A stretch of 64,000 bases of DNA, taken from NCBI RefSeq assembly GCF_000758755.1, contig NZ_JRMV01000272.1:62001-126000 (forward strand), written 5' to 3'. Positions 47,380-56,112 of the stretch are shown here, one piece after another. Origin of the DNA: Actinomyces sp. S6-Spd3 (GTDB lineage: Bacteria > Actinomycetota > Actinomycetes > Actinomycetales > Actinomycetaceae). A program made the position numbers and the translations under genes. The number at the start of each line of letters is the position of its first letter. The first letter of the stretch is position 1. Below the pieces are notes generated by a model. That model saw nothing but the letters and a program-made list of their open reading frames with translations. It made no database searches and had not been told where the DNA came from.

Positions 47380-48923
47380 GCGATTCGAAGCCTTCGACTA
47401 CCCCTAACCAGCTTGCCGGACGACTTCTTGGCGGCAGATATCTCCTGCTCTCCCTGATCGCGCAGGGCGGCATGGGCGAGGTGTGGAAGGCACGTGACCG
47501 TGTCACGGGCCGAACCCTTGCCGCGAAGGTCTTGCGCCCCGAGCTTTCCGGGCAGGAACTTTCCCTATCTCGCCTGCGCATTGAGGCTCGAAACGCGATG
47601 AGCGTTGAGCACCCGAATATCGCGAACGTTCTTGATTCTGGCGAAGAAAATGGCCGCGGCTGGATCATCATGGAGTTGGTTGAGGGCCGCCCCCTGACCG
47701 ATTACCTGCGAGGCGGACAGTCAATCTCTCCTGAGTACCTCATGCCGATCCTCATGCAGATCGCCATGGCCCTTGGTGCGGCAGCCCAAGCCGGAGTCGT
47801 TCACCGCGACATTAAGCCCGCGAACGTTCTTATTCGTCCCGATGGCATGGTGAAGCTTACCGATTTCGGGATCTCGCGCACGGACTCGCAGATTGATCTC
47901 ACCGCCGACGGCATGGTCATGGGGACCGCCCAGTACCTTCCCCCCGAACAGGCGATGGGCGAGAAGGCCACGTCTTTGGGTGACCTTTACGCCCTGGGTG
48001 TGATTGCGTACGAGGCCGCAGCGGGGGTGCGCCCCTTTACCGGGAAGTCACAGGTCGATATCGCTTTCGCCCATGTGAATGAGCCTGTCCCCGCTCTTCC
48101 TGACTCGGTTCCCGAACCCTTGGCCCGGGTCATCTATCACCTCCTCGATAAGGATCCTCAGCGGCGCCCTGAATCGGGTTCGGCATTGGTCCGCGAGTTG
48201 GTTGCGGCTGGAAGTGAGATGGGGGTTTCCCTCCGAGCGCGTCCGCTTCCCCCGCCGACGGTTGAGGCCCCCCACCATGGGGCTCCTCCGACTCCTGGAG
48301 CTCCCGCTGTTGAGACTCGTGTGAATCCGACGCTTCGCTCCGGCGCTCCGGTTCAGCACACGCAGCGGCGCTCGCTTCCGGCGGATCTCCTCGAGCCAGT
48401 CGATCTTGAGGCGCAGGCAGCGAAGCCTTCCTTGGCTGCGCGCAAGCCTGCGGCCTCGCGAATGGGAAGTGTCCCGCGCACGCCTCGTCTGCCCGAAACG
48501 ATGACGCCCGAGGCGCAGGCCGCGAAACCTGCTGCGCCCACGCGTCAGAGCCGGCCTTCCCCCACGAAGGCGGCCGCCGCCTCGGCAGAGATGCCCCGGC
48601 GCCGTAGAAGCGCGACACGACCACAGCGCGTGACGATCAATCCTGCTCTCATCCGCTGGCACGCAGTCACCGAAGAGAACGGGACAATCCGCACGAGTGC
48701 TCCCGTGAAGACTCGCTACAATCGTTCTGTTGTGGCACCGGAGCCAACGCGTAAGGACCAGATCGGGAAGTGGTTGGTCATCTTCTTGATCTCTCTCACG
48801 ATTTTCTTAATTGCAGTTGCTACTATCCACAACAGATTCGGGTCGCTCTTGCACCGAACAAGTGCAGAGGTCTCATCCAATCAGGAGGTTACGACATGGC
48901 AGATTCCGCCCCTCGAGTTCTAG
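47376..48923 (+). CDS. pknA: Ser/Thr protein kinase PknA
   Basis: A 515-residue kinase. The domain has a glycine loop AQGGMGEVWKA, catalytic Lys in LAAKVLRP, HRDIKPANV, DFGISR and PPEQ. After about residue 280 a Pro/Ala/Arg-rich juxtamembrane region and one C-terminal membrane helix (KWLVIFLISLTIFLIAVATI) follow. It lacks PASTA domains, so ligand sensing may fall to PknB. The end overlaps the pknB start region by 28 bp. Confidence 0.92.
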   Translation: MSDSKPSTTPNQLAGRLLGGRYLLLSLIAQGGMGEVWKARDRVTGRTLAAKVLRPELSGQELSLSRLRIEARNAMSVEHPNIANVLDSGEENGRGWIIMELVEGRPLTDYLRGGQSISPEYLMPILMQIAMALGAAAQAGVVHRDIKPANVLIRPDGMVKLTDFGISRTDSQIDLTADGMVMGTAQYLPPEQAMGEKATSLGDLYALGVIAYEAAAGVRPFTGKSQVDIAFAHVNEPVPALPDSVPEPLARVIYHLLDKDPQRRPESGSALVRELVAAGSEMGVSLRARPLPPPTVEAPHHGAPPTPGAPAVETRVNPTLRSGAPVQHTQRRSLPADLLEPVDLEAQAAKPSLAARKPAASRMGSVPRTPRLPETMTPEAQAAKPAAPTRQSRPSPTKAAAASAEMPRRRRSATRPQRVTINPALIRWHAVTEENGTIRTSAPVKTRYNRSVVAPEPTRKDQIGKWLVIFLISLTIFLIAVATIHNRFGSLLHRTSAEVSSNQEVTTWQIPPLEF

Positions 48924-50902
48924 GGGGACGCTATGAGGTGCGCTCGCTTATCGGGCGCGGAGGCATGGCCGAAGTACACCTCGGGTTCGACAAGCGCCTG
49001 TCGCGAATCGTTGCTATCAAGACGCTGCGAACTGACTTGGCGATGGATTCCGTCTTCCAAGCGCGTTTCCGCCGCGAAGCGCAGTCCGCTGCTTCGCTGA
49101 ACCACCCCAACATCGTTGCCGTTTACGACACGGGTGAAGAGGCAACGCTGCTCCCCGATGGTCGTAAGGTCTCGATCCCCTACATCGTCATGGAGTACGT
49201 CGATGGGCGTCCGCTCAAGGACCTCCTCTCCGACGATGCGGGTCCTTTCCCGATCGCCGAGGTCGTCGACATTGTTGCCGGCGTCTTGTCTGCACTCGAG
49301 TACTCGCATTCGGCTGGCCTCGTGCACCGCGATATCAAGCCCGGAAATGTCATGCTGACCTCCAAGGGTGAGGTCAAGGTCATGGACTTCGGTATTGCTC
49401 GCGCAATCGCCGATTCACAGGCGACTATGACGCAGACCAATGCGGTCGTGGGCACAGCTCAGTACCTCTCCCCCGAGCAGGCGCAGGGTAAGCCTGTTGA
49501 TGCTCGTTCGGATCTGTATTCCACGGGCGTGCTGCTTTTCGAGTTGCTCACTGGAAAGCCGCCTTTCACGGGTGATTCTGCCGTGGCCGTTGCCTACCAG
49601 CACGTCCAGACCATTCCGCCGCTCCCCTCGTCCATTGCGGGAGATGTTCCCGAGGCCATGGACCGCGTCGTCATGAAGGCACTGGCTAAGAATCCTGACG
49701 ATCGTTATTCTTCCGCGGCGGCAATGAAGGCTGACCTCTTGCGCGCGGCTCACGGTGCTCATGTGAATGCCCCCGAGACCGCTGTGTGGGAAAGCGCGGC
49801 AACCCAGACGCTTCCTGCAGTTGCGGCTGCGCCGGCATTCCCTTCGCCCTCTTCACCTTCGGATGCAACGCAGACCAGGATCGCACGCCCGGGTTCGCAG
49901 GCAACCGCGGTCCGTCGCGCAGATGAAGACGAGGAAGAAGACTCCAAGAAGAAGCGTCCTGCAGGTTTGATCGCTGGGATCATCACTGTCGTTCTTGTCG
50001 CTCTCATTGGCATTACGTGGCTCGTGGTCACGCATTCTCGCGAAGATTCCACCTCCGAGGTTCCCAATGTTGTCGGCCAGTCTCAGGCCGAGGCGATGCA
50101 GACCATTAAGAGCAAGGGCTTTGAGTGGGCGGTCGCCGATGAACAGGTCGCCTCCGATACGATCCCCGCGGGTTCTGTCGTGTCGACGGATCCTGCTGCA
50201 GGCACTGCCGCTAAGCCTGGTTCTCGAGTGATTGCAACGATTTCTTCCGGTCCTGCTTCGATTACGCTTCCCGATAACCTTGTTGGCATGAGCCCGGCTC
50301 AAGCCCAGCAGACCGTCGAGGCGCTTGGTTTGAAGTGGACTCTGTCGGATCAGAAGGAAGCGTCAGATAACGTCGAAAGCGGCAAGATTGCACGCGTCAG
50401 TCCTTCTGCTGGTTCAAAGGTCCGCGCTGGATCGACCATCACCGGTTATGTTTCTTCCGGTTCTCAGAAGGTCACGGTCCCCGATGTCACGGGTATGAGC
50501 CAGGATCAGGCGCGCAATGCCCTGACCCAGGCCGGCTTGTCCGTCGGCAACGTCAACACTGTCGACGAGGCCGGGGCTTCGCAGGGCCGCGTCGTGTCGA
50601 CTTCGCCCGCGGTTGGTTCCGAGGTGAAGCGCGGTGACACGATCTCGCTCAACATCGCTTCGGGTAACGTCGTCGTCCCCGATAACTTGACGGGACAGAA
50701 CTACACGACCGTGGCCTCGTCGCTGGAGGCTCTGGGCTTGCGCGTGACGATCATTCAGATGCCTGATCGTAATGCTGCCGCCGGCACTGTCACCGGCGTG
50801 ACGCCCAGCGAGGGTTCCTCGGTGCGTCAGGGTAGCTCGATCACCCTGTACGTTTCGCAGGGGGCTAACGGCTCGGCATCGCCCAGCGCGTCGAGTCACT
50901 GA
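48896..50902 (+). CDS. pknB: PASTA-domain Ser/Thr protein kinase PknB
   Basis: A 668-residue membrane kinase. The kinase domain (1-270) has GRGGMAEVHLG, HRDIKPGNV, DFGIAR and GTAQYLSPEQ. A membrane helix lies at about 357-379 (GLIAGIITVVLVALIGITWL). Four extracellular PASTA repeats (about 387-655) begin VPNVVGQSQAEA, LPDNLVGMSPAQA, VPDVTGMSQDQA and VPDNLTGQNYTT. PASTA repeats bind muropeptides/lipid II and control peptidoglycan synthesis. ATG at 48896 follows AGGAGG. Confidence 0.95.
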   Translation: MADSAPRVLGGRYEVRSLIGRGGMAEVHLGFDKRLSRIVAIKTLRTDLAMDSVFQARFRREAQSAASLNHPNIVAVYDTGEEATLLPDGRKVSIPYIVMEYVDGRPLKDLLSDDAGPFPIAEVVDIVAGVLSALEYSHSAGLVHRDIKPGNVMLTSKGEVKVMDFGIARAIADSQATMTQTNAVVGTAQYLSPEQAQGKPVDARSDLYSTGVLLFELLTGKPPFTGDSAVAVAYQHVQTIPPLPSSIAGDVPEAMDRVVMKALAKNPDDRYSSAAAMKADLLRAAHGAHVNAPETAVWESAATQTLPAVAAAPAFPSPSSPSDATQTRIARPGSQATAVRRADEDEEEDSKKKRPAGLIAGIITVVLVALIGITWLVVTHSREDSTSEVPNVVGQSQAEAMQTIKSKGFEWAVADEQVASDTIPAGSVVSTDPAAGTAAKPGSRVIATISSGPASITLPDNLVGMSPAQAQQTVEALGLKWTLSDQKEASDNVESGKIARVSPSAGSKVRAGSTITGYVSSGSQKVTVPDVTGMSQDQARNALTQAGLSVGNVNTVDEAGASQGRVVSTSPAVGSEVKRGDTISLNIASGNVVVPDNLTGQNYTTVASSLEALGLRVTIIQMPDRNAAAGTVTGVTPSEGSSVRQGSSITLYVSQGANGSASPSASSH

Positions 50903-50924
50903 GGCGGATCGTAAAACCTACATA

Positions 50925-50959
50925 GTGTTGGGGGCTTGGCACTGCCAAGCCCCCAACAC
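50925..50959. terminator. terminator after pknB
   Basis: A 16-bp perfect stem (GTGTTGGGGGCTTGGC and its complement) with a 3-nt loop. It separates pknB from the convergent minus-strand group. Confidence 0.8.
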
Positions 50960-51015
50960 CTATATTCAGTAACTTAGCGGCGCTGCCCGCTCAAAGCAGG
51001 CGCAGCCCCGGTTAA

Positions 51016-51168
51016 TCAGACCGAGGCACCACCCAAGCCGAAGAAGCGCTCTGCCCACGGGAAAACGTAGGCGAAAAGCACTGCGACTGCGAAGGCAGCG
51101 ATGACCAGGCACAAGAAGACGCGGAACCACGTGGGTCCCGGAAGGTGGCGGAAGAACCATCCGTACAT
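51016..51168 (-). CDS. small conserved one-helix membrane protein
   Basis: A 50-residue peptide starting MYGWFFRHLPGPTWFR, followed by one membrane helix (VFLCLVIAAFAVAVLFAYVF) and a short WAERFFGLGG tail. I recognise this pattern from small genes beside sortase E in actinobacteria. The ATG at 51168 follows AAGGAA; the longer frame to 51246 overlaps srtE. It is co-oriented with srtE, 13 bp downstream. Function unknown, possibly a sortase-related membrane partner. Confidence 0.65.
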   Translation of the reverse strand: MYGWFFRHLPGPTWFRVFLCLVIAAFAVAVLFAYVFPWAERFFGLGGASV

Positions 51169-51181
51169 GTTTTTTCCTTCC

Positions 51182-51928
51182 TTACTCCACGGGCTCGTCA
51201 AGCAATTCGGCGGGGACGCCCGTGTTCTTCGGGGTCCACGATTCAAGCTTGAGGTGGACGATGAATCGTTCGGAATTTCCGTATTCGGGGTTGCAGGTCG
51301 TCATGGTCATCAGGCGTTCAGTCGGCTGCTTCGAGAATGTCAGGTCTCCAGGAACCGGCGCGATGACGCGGATATTCGTTTCGTCGTTTGCAGGAACAAT
51401 CTCGTTGGACTGGTAGGTGTAGACCAAGTAAAGGTCATTCGTTTCGACAACGACCTTGTCGTTTTGCTTGAGGAGATCGATGAAACGGAAGGAGTTACCG
51501 TAGGAACGACGGTGTGCGGCAACAGAGAAGTTTCCAAGTTGCCCGGGCTGCGCGGTGTCCTTGTAGTGACCAGCCCAGCCCTGATCGATGATCGTCCCGG
51601 TTGTGCCCTCACCCAAGGGGATTTTCATCCAATTCCATGAGGGAACGTGTATGACGCCGTAGAGTTCATCGATCGCGGGGGTCTGGGTGAACTCCGGCGG
51701 GTCCTCGGTGTGGCGCTCGCCGAGTGTGCGCTTTGAGGGGTGCTGATTTGAGAAGTCAGCAACGGCCTGCGCACGCGGGCCTTCCACCTTGTAGCTGGTC
51801 CAGTACAGCTGCCACACGGCAAACAACCCCAAAATGACGGCAATCGTAATGAGGAGCTCGCCGATGACCGAGAGGAAGGTGGCGCGCGATCGGCGGGGGG
51901 CTGCCGGTTCTTCTACGTGTTCACCCAT
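51182..51928 (-). CDS. srtE: class E sortase
   Basis: A 248-residue transpeptidase with an N-terminal cytoplasmic tail and a membrane helix (about 20-42). Catalytic His is in VAAHRRSYG, Cys in MTMTTCNPE (TLTTC-like) and Arg in NSERFIVH. It is the housekeeping sortase of high-GC Gram-positives and anchors pili and LAxTG/LPxTG proteins to peptidoglycan. It starts within DUF881 (8 bp overlap), with AGAGAATG and GGTGGTG upstream. Confidence 0.9.
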   Translation of the reverse strand: MGEHVEEPAAPRRSRATFLSVIGELLITIAVILGLFAVWQLYWTSYKVEGPRAQAVADFSNQHPSKRTLGERHTEDPPEFTQTPAIDELYGVIHVPSWNWMKIPLGEGTTGTIIDQGWAGHYKDTAQPGQLGNFSVAAHRRSYGNSFRFIDLLKQNDKVVVETNDLYLVYTYQSNEIVPANDETNIRVIAPVPGDLTFSKQPTERLMTMTTCNPEYGNSERFIVHLKLESWTPKNTGVPAELLDEPVE

Positions 51929-52649
51929 TCTCTTTCACCACCTGTGCGTATCGAAGGGATAGGTCTTGGGCGGACGCCGGAAACTCGAGGTTATCTGAAG
52001 TTTTCAGATCCCAGCCCAATCCGTAGCGTGCCACATAACGCTGGTAATTGACGACTCGAGGATTCGTTTCGACCGAATTTCGGAGCTGATTCACATTTCC
52101 GATGGCCGAGATTTTATAGGGCGGCGAGTAGGATGTGCCGCCGACAAGGATGACGTTTCCGATGCAGCGAACAACAGTCCGCGGTGCGATGCGTACTCCC
52201 TGTACTGTCATTGCTTCGGCGCCGCCCTCCCACATGGCGTTCATGACATCATCGATGTCTTGCTGGTGGATGACAAGGTCGTTCGGGTTGACGTTATCGG
52301 GAACTGTGTCGGTTGGGGCGTCGGAGAGCGTTACGGTGATGCCGGGTCCTGAAACGGGGTGCTTGGATAGTTCATCGACGGTGTCCGAACCCTGTTGGCT
52401 TGTGGCGGGGACATGGCCGGCAATCTGGTCCTTCAGCGAGGCGACGGAGTCTTGGAGTTCCTTCACTTCGTTTTGGCGGTGTCCGACGAGGCCGGCGAGG
52501 TCAACGTGGGTTTGCGAGCGGGTTTCCGAGTTGGAGTGTGCGCTTGCGACGAAGAGGATTCCCGAGGCCGTGGTGACGAGGAGAACCGAGGCCGCTGAAC
52601 GCAGGGTGCGCCCCCGCGGACGCTTAAGCGGTCGTCCAAATAGTTTCAC
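51921..52649 (-). CDS. DUF881 membrane protein
   Basis: A 242-residue protein with a basic N-terminus, a membrane helix (about 15-37, ASVLLVTTASGILFVASA), a short coiled coil (QNEVKELQDSVASLKDQI) and the DUF881 domain, with VSGPGITVTLSDAP and VQGVRIAPRTVVRC. It resembles SepF/YlxW-like divisome-associated proteins in actinobacteria and Gram-positives; function unproven. GTG at 52649 follows AGGAG; the ATG at 52679 has no such site. It is first in a unit with srtE and the small membrane protein. Confidence 0.85.
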   Translation of the reverse strand: MKLFGRPLKRPRGRTLRSAASVLLVTTASGILFVASAHSNSETRSQTHVDLAGLVGHRQNEVKELQDSVASLKDQIAGHVPATSQQGSDTVDELSKHPVSGPGITVTLSDAPTDTVPDNVNPNDLVIHQQDIDDVMNAMWEGGAEAMTVQGVRIAPRTVVRCIGNVILVGGTSYSPPYKISAIGNVNQLRNSVETNPRVVNYQRYVARYGLGWDLKTSDNLEFPASAQDLSLRYAQVVKENG

Positions 52650-52836
52650 GTCGTCTCCTGGTTGCGAGCAGGCTTTCATAGAGCCCGGGCAGTGTAGTTC
52701 TAGTATCCCCTGTTTGGGGTGTATACGCCCAGTTGCTTTTGATGTTTGGCCCAGTCCAGCTAGGCTAGAGGGAGGCCGCCTGTCGCGGCGTTACCCGGGA
52801 GTAGCTCCCGAATACCTGCCGCAAGAAAGGATAATC

Positions 52837-53265
52837 GTGGCTGAGCCGAAGAAGAGCGAGAGCGAGAAGGACACGAAGTCGCAGTCCGAAGAGACTCAGG
52901 CAGAAGAGTCAAGGCGCGAGGATCGCAAGCGCGAGACCAGCGAGAAGGATGAGCGCTCGAAGCGTGAGAAGCGCGGCAAGGCTGGCAAGCGCGATAAGGC
53001 AAAGCGCGACAAGCGTGCGAAGGCTGCGAAGCGTGCAGCCGCTGAGTCCGAGTCTGAGATTCACGCCTGGACCGATGGTATTCCGCTCTCTCCCGTGTGG
53101 TGGGCCCCGTTGTTCACGACGCTCATGATTGTGGGCCTGTTGTGGATCGTTGTCTTCTACATTTCGAGCGCCGCTTACCCGATTCCGCAGCTGGGCCAAT
53201 GGAACCTCGCAGTGGGTGGTGGCATCGCGTTCATCGGCTTCTTGATGACGATGCGCTGGCGCTAA
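52837..53265 (+). CDS. crgA: cell-division membrane protein CrgA
   Basis: A 142-residue protein. The first 75 residues are a very highly charged Lys/Arg/Glu tail. The CrgA domain has two membrane helices (PLFTTLMIVGLLWIVVFYIS and LAVGGGIAFIGFLMTMRW). CrgA binds FtsZ, FtsQ and FtsI and coordinates septation. The GTG at 52837 follows AAAGGA. The charged tail is much longer than in mycobacterial CrgA (93 aa). Confidence 0.92.
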   Translation: MAEPKKSESEKDTKSQSEETQAEESRREDRKRETSEKDERSKREKRGKAGKRDKAKRDKRAKAAKRAAAESESEIHAWTDGIPLSPVWWAPLFTTLMIVGLLWIVVFYISSAAYPIPQLGQWNLAVGGGIAFIGFLMTMRWR

Positions 53266-53288
53266 GCGCTGATCTGGTAAAACTCCTG

Positions 53289-53325
53289 CTGGGGGGTGTT
53301 CGCACGCGAACACCCCCCAGCTTTG
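53289..53325 (+). terminator. terminator after crgA
   Basis: A 14-bp perfect stem (CTGGGGGGTGTTCG / CGAACACCCCCCAG) with a 4-nt loop, then CTTTG. It ends just before the DnaA-box interval. Confidence 0.75.
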
Positions 53326-53340
53326 TATGCATTTCACACG

Positions 53341-53613
53341 CTATCCACATACTCGCGCGAAAATCCACATCCACCCACACTCTATCCACAGGCGAATCCA
53401 CAGCTGGGGATAAATCTCACGCGTGTAATTACCCAGCTTCGATTCCCAGATTTACGTATGAATTCGATTGGATGAATTGTGTATTGAAACCAGAAAACCG
53501 CGAAATATCAACGAAAATCTAGAATCTACTGCAAAGATCACGAAAAATGTGATTTTTCCCTTGACTTTCAGCTTCCAAAGCCCATTCGCTGCAGTATCCA
53601 CACGTTATCCACA
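53341..53613 (+). promoter_or_regulatory. DnaA-box cluster with AT-rich core (origin- or datA-like)
   Basis: A gene-free interval between convergent crgA and the DUF364 gene. Sites with zero or one mismatch to TTATCCACA are at 53341 and 53382 (CTATCCACA), 53594 (GTATCCACA) and 53605 (TTATCCACA, exact); weaker two-mismatch sites are at 53361 and 53394. All have the same direction and flank a core that is 67% AT by hand count over 53451-53570. The rest of the 53266-53748 stretch holds no gene. Confidence 0.6.
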
Positions 53614-53748
53614 CCCTCAAAACTAAACAACAGCTAGTTCGCACCAGGCGCACAGTAATCATTCAGGAACGTGGGGAAAGGGTAAGAAAATAGCCCTGAA
53701 ATGGGCTTTTCCCTTCGAGTAAATCGACGCTGTGACTATGCCGCGCTA

Positions 53749-54513
53749 CTAGTGAGCGTGAAACTCGATGCGTCTTCCAGCCTCGTACATGCCTCCAAGC
53801 AAGTGACCACTCAGTGCCGGTTGGAAGGAAGAGACATCGGTAACCGAGAAGGTTGTCAGTGAATCCATGCCGTATTCCGCAAGCATCGGTGCCGCAGGAG
53901 AGGAGGGACCAACGATGATCGTGCGCGCGCCTCGGGAAAGTTCAAGAAGGCGCGGCATGGTCTTGTTGACGAAAGCAGAACCCGTAATAAACACGTAATC
54001 ACACGTCGGCAGAACATACTCGGCGGCTGAATCCGGCAAGTCACCGGGGAGAGTATTGCGCTCGAGAACGATCAATTCACTAACCGCGGGAAGGGCGGCT
54101 GGAGCGAAGGAAAAATGGCCGATGACCGCAACCCTCTTGCCTGCGGTCTCCTTCGCCCACGGATCAAAAAGGTTCTGCCAGTTATTGACCTCGCAGGGTT
54201 CAAATCCGGCAGCTTCAGCACGGGATGGAAGGGCATACCACGAGTTGAGCGCAGCCATGCCGATCGCGGCCTCGGCAAAGTTCCAACTCTTCGCGAAAGC
54301 TGCAACCTCGCGCAAACTCAGTCCCGTGATGTCTTCGGGAAGGGAACGCGGCACAGACTCAACGGGCATATGGAAAGCCATCCCGGCGCCGGCCTCGGAA
54401 TTCTCAACGAAGGCCCACTTGCCTGCGCGCCCGCACGCGCTCACGCGCACGGAAGGATCGACCTGTTCGATCAAACGATCGTAGATCTCCCACGGATTCC
54501 ACATATCCAACAT
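53749..54513 (-). CDS. DUF364/DUF4213 putative heavy-metal chelation protein
   Basis: A 254-residue protein with an N-terminal DUF4213-like enolase-related region (about 1-115) and a C-terminal DUF364 Rossmann-like domain (VAVIGHFSFAPAAL to GGMYEAGRRIEFH). Both halves occur together in proteins linked to metal or cofactor handling, but no reaction is established. The start at 54513 follows AGGA; the frame open further upstream is antisense or within the rhomboid gene. It is last in a ppiA-rhomboid-DUF364 unit, 9 bp after the rhomboid stop codon. Confidence 0.75.
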   Translation of the reverse strand: MLDMWNPWEIYDRLIEQVDPSVRVSACGRAGKWAFVENSEAGAGMAFHMPVESVPRSLPEDITGLSLREVAAFAKSWNFAEAAIGMAALNSWYALPSRAEAAGFEPCEVNNWQNLFDPWAKETAGKRVAVIGHFSFAPAALPAVSELIVLERNTLPGDLPDSAAEYVLPTCDYVFITGSAFVNKTMPRLLELSRGARTIIVGPSSPAAPMLAEYGMDSLTTFSVTDVSSFQPALSGHLLGGMYEAGRRIEFHAH

Positions 54514-54521
54514 TGCGAGTC

Positions 54522-55424
54522 CTAGATTCCGATAAGCACCATGTAGGTGACGACAAGGATGACGATCTCGGCGGCAAACATTCCAGCAACGCCAATAGCT
54601 GTACGTACTCCTTGCTTCTTCGCGGTCATTCCAGCGCGTGGCCGGCCCAGAAGGAGCAGCACCCACGCACACAGCATTCCCGCAATGAGACCGCCGATAT
54701 GCGCCTGCCAAGAAATGCCCGAAACGATGAAACCGTAGAGGAGGTTGACGGCAAGAAGCCCGGCGATTGCGCGCGCATCGATGCCCGCCGCGCGTTGAAG
54801 AACGAAAACCGCACCGAAGAGGCCAAAAATCGCGCCCGACGCACCTACGGTGACTGTGTTCACCGTAGAGGTATCAATGAGCGCCCATCCCAGGACGCCG
54901 ATTGAGCCGCCAAGAGCACTGATCAGGTACAGGGCAAAGAAACGGGCCCGCCCCAAGAGGGGTTCCAGTGCTCGCCCAACGGCATAGAGCGAAATCATAT
55001 TGAAGGCCAAGTGGGTGAGATTGAGATGCAGGTATGCAGTCGTCAAAATACGCCACGGCTGAATGAGTCCGTAAAGAGGAGTGAAACCCAAGTATCGCGT
55101 GACAATGTGGTTGCCCACAAAGTCCCCGAGCCACAGACCGATACACAAAATAATGGTCGCGTAGGTGATCAGCGGGGTTTCGGCGCCGATCCGCACATTC
55201 CCGACCTGACGAGGCCGAGCTGCCCGGGAGCGACCAAAGAAGTTGCCTCGGCCTCTGCCCGCGCAATCCACACAGATCGAACGAACTTCCGTGGGGACGA
55301 CACACTGGGTGCACATCGGTCGATTACAGCGTTTGCAGTAGTCGACGCTGCGCACACCGGGGTGGCGCGGGCATTCTGGTGCGGCGTAGGGATCCGAGCG
55401 CCGCCCATACAGAGGCTGGGACAT
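54522..55424 (-). CDS. rhomboid-family intramembrane serine protease with N-terminal zinc finger
   Basis: A 300-residue membrane protein. The first 55 residues hold a B-box-type zinc finger (CPRHP, CKRC, CTQC, CVDC and similar Cys-pair spacing). Six membrane helices follow. The dyad is Ser in GASGAIFGLFG and His in WQAHIGGLIAG, with the conserved HLN in YLHLNLTHLAFN. It cleaves membrane-spanning substrates. In M. tuberculosis a rhomboid lies near crgA and ppiA, in agreement with this context. It follows ppiA by 13 bp, with AAGGAAAC before the ATG. Confidence 0.9.
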   Translation of the reverse strand: MSQPLYGRRSDPYAAPECPRHPGVRSVDYCKRCNRPMCTQCVVPTEVRSICVDCAGRGRGNFFGRSRAARPRQVGNVRIGAETPLITYATIILCIGLWLGDFVGNHIVTRYLGFTPLYGLIQPWRILTTAYLHLNLTHLAFNMISLYAVGRALEPLLGRARFFALYLISALGGSIGVLGWALIDTSTVNTVTVGASGAIFGLFGAVFVLQRAAGIDARAIAGLLAVNLLYGFIVSGISWQAHIGGLIAGMLCAWVLLLLGRPRAGMTAKKQGVRTAIGVAGMFAAEIVILVVTYMVLIGI

Positions 55425-55437
55425 AGTTTCCTTAGTG

Positions 55438-55959
55438 TCAGTCGACGATATCGATCGAGGAGATCACGACATCGTCAACCGGACGGTCACCGCGACTAGT
55501 GCGGGTCGTGGCAATCGCGTCAACAACGCGCTTGGACTCATCATCGATCACTTCACCGAAGATGGTGTGGTTGCCAAGCAGCCACGGGGTCGGGGCGACG
55601 GTGATGAAGAACTGTGAGCCGTTGGTGCCCTTGCCCATACGCTTGCCCGCGTTGGCCATGGCCAGCAGGTAGGGCTTGTCGAAGTTCAGGTCGGGGTGGA
55701 TTTCGTCATTGAACTGGTATCCGGGGCCGCCTGTGCCGGTGCCCAGCGGGTCACCGCCCTGAATCATGAAGCCGTCGATTACGCGGTGGAAGATCGTGCC
55801 GTCGTACAGCGGACGGGAAGTCTGCTGGCCGGTCGAAGGATCGGTCCATTCGCGCTCACCCTTGGCAAGGGAGGTGAAGTTCTTGACGGTGTTGGGCGCC
55901 TGCTCGGGGAAAAGCTCGAGTCGAATATCGCCCATATTGGTATGAATTGTTGCTTCCAT
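55438..55959 (-). CDS. ppiA: cyclophilin-type peptidylprolyl isomerase
   Basis: A 173-residue cytoplasmic cyclophilin with [22 protein letters not shown] and [12 protein letters not shown], including the catalytic Arg in FHR and the substrate-binding Gln and Phe. It speeds proline cis-trans isomerisation. It begins the ppiA-rhomboid-DUF364 unit. In actinobacteria ppiA is typically close to crgA and the pknB cluster, as here. Confidence 0.92.
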   Translation of the reverse strand: MEATIHTNMGDIRLELFPEQAPNTVKNFTSLAKGEREWTDPSTGQQTSRPLYDGTIFHRVIDGFMIQGGDPLGTGTGGPGYQFNDEIHPDLNFDKPYLLAMANAGKRMGKGTNGSQFFITVAPTPWLLGNHTIFGEVIDDESKRVVDAIATTRTSRGDRPVDDVVISSIDIVD

Positions 55960-56112
55960 GACTCCATCGTTCCAGATTCACGTGAAATCGGCACGAGATT
56001 TTGCCGAGTTTTCCCGCGATTACGCTGCATGCGAAGGAGGAAGAGTGCACAATAGAGGAGTCACATACGTTCAAAAGCGAACGCAACTCTCTTAGACAGA
56101 TTCGGAGACATC

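Noticed and set aside
53341-53613. Reading the DnaA-box cluster as a promoter region
   Set aside because: Both flanking genes (crgA on the plus strand, DUF364 on the minus strand) point into it, so neither needs a promoter here.
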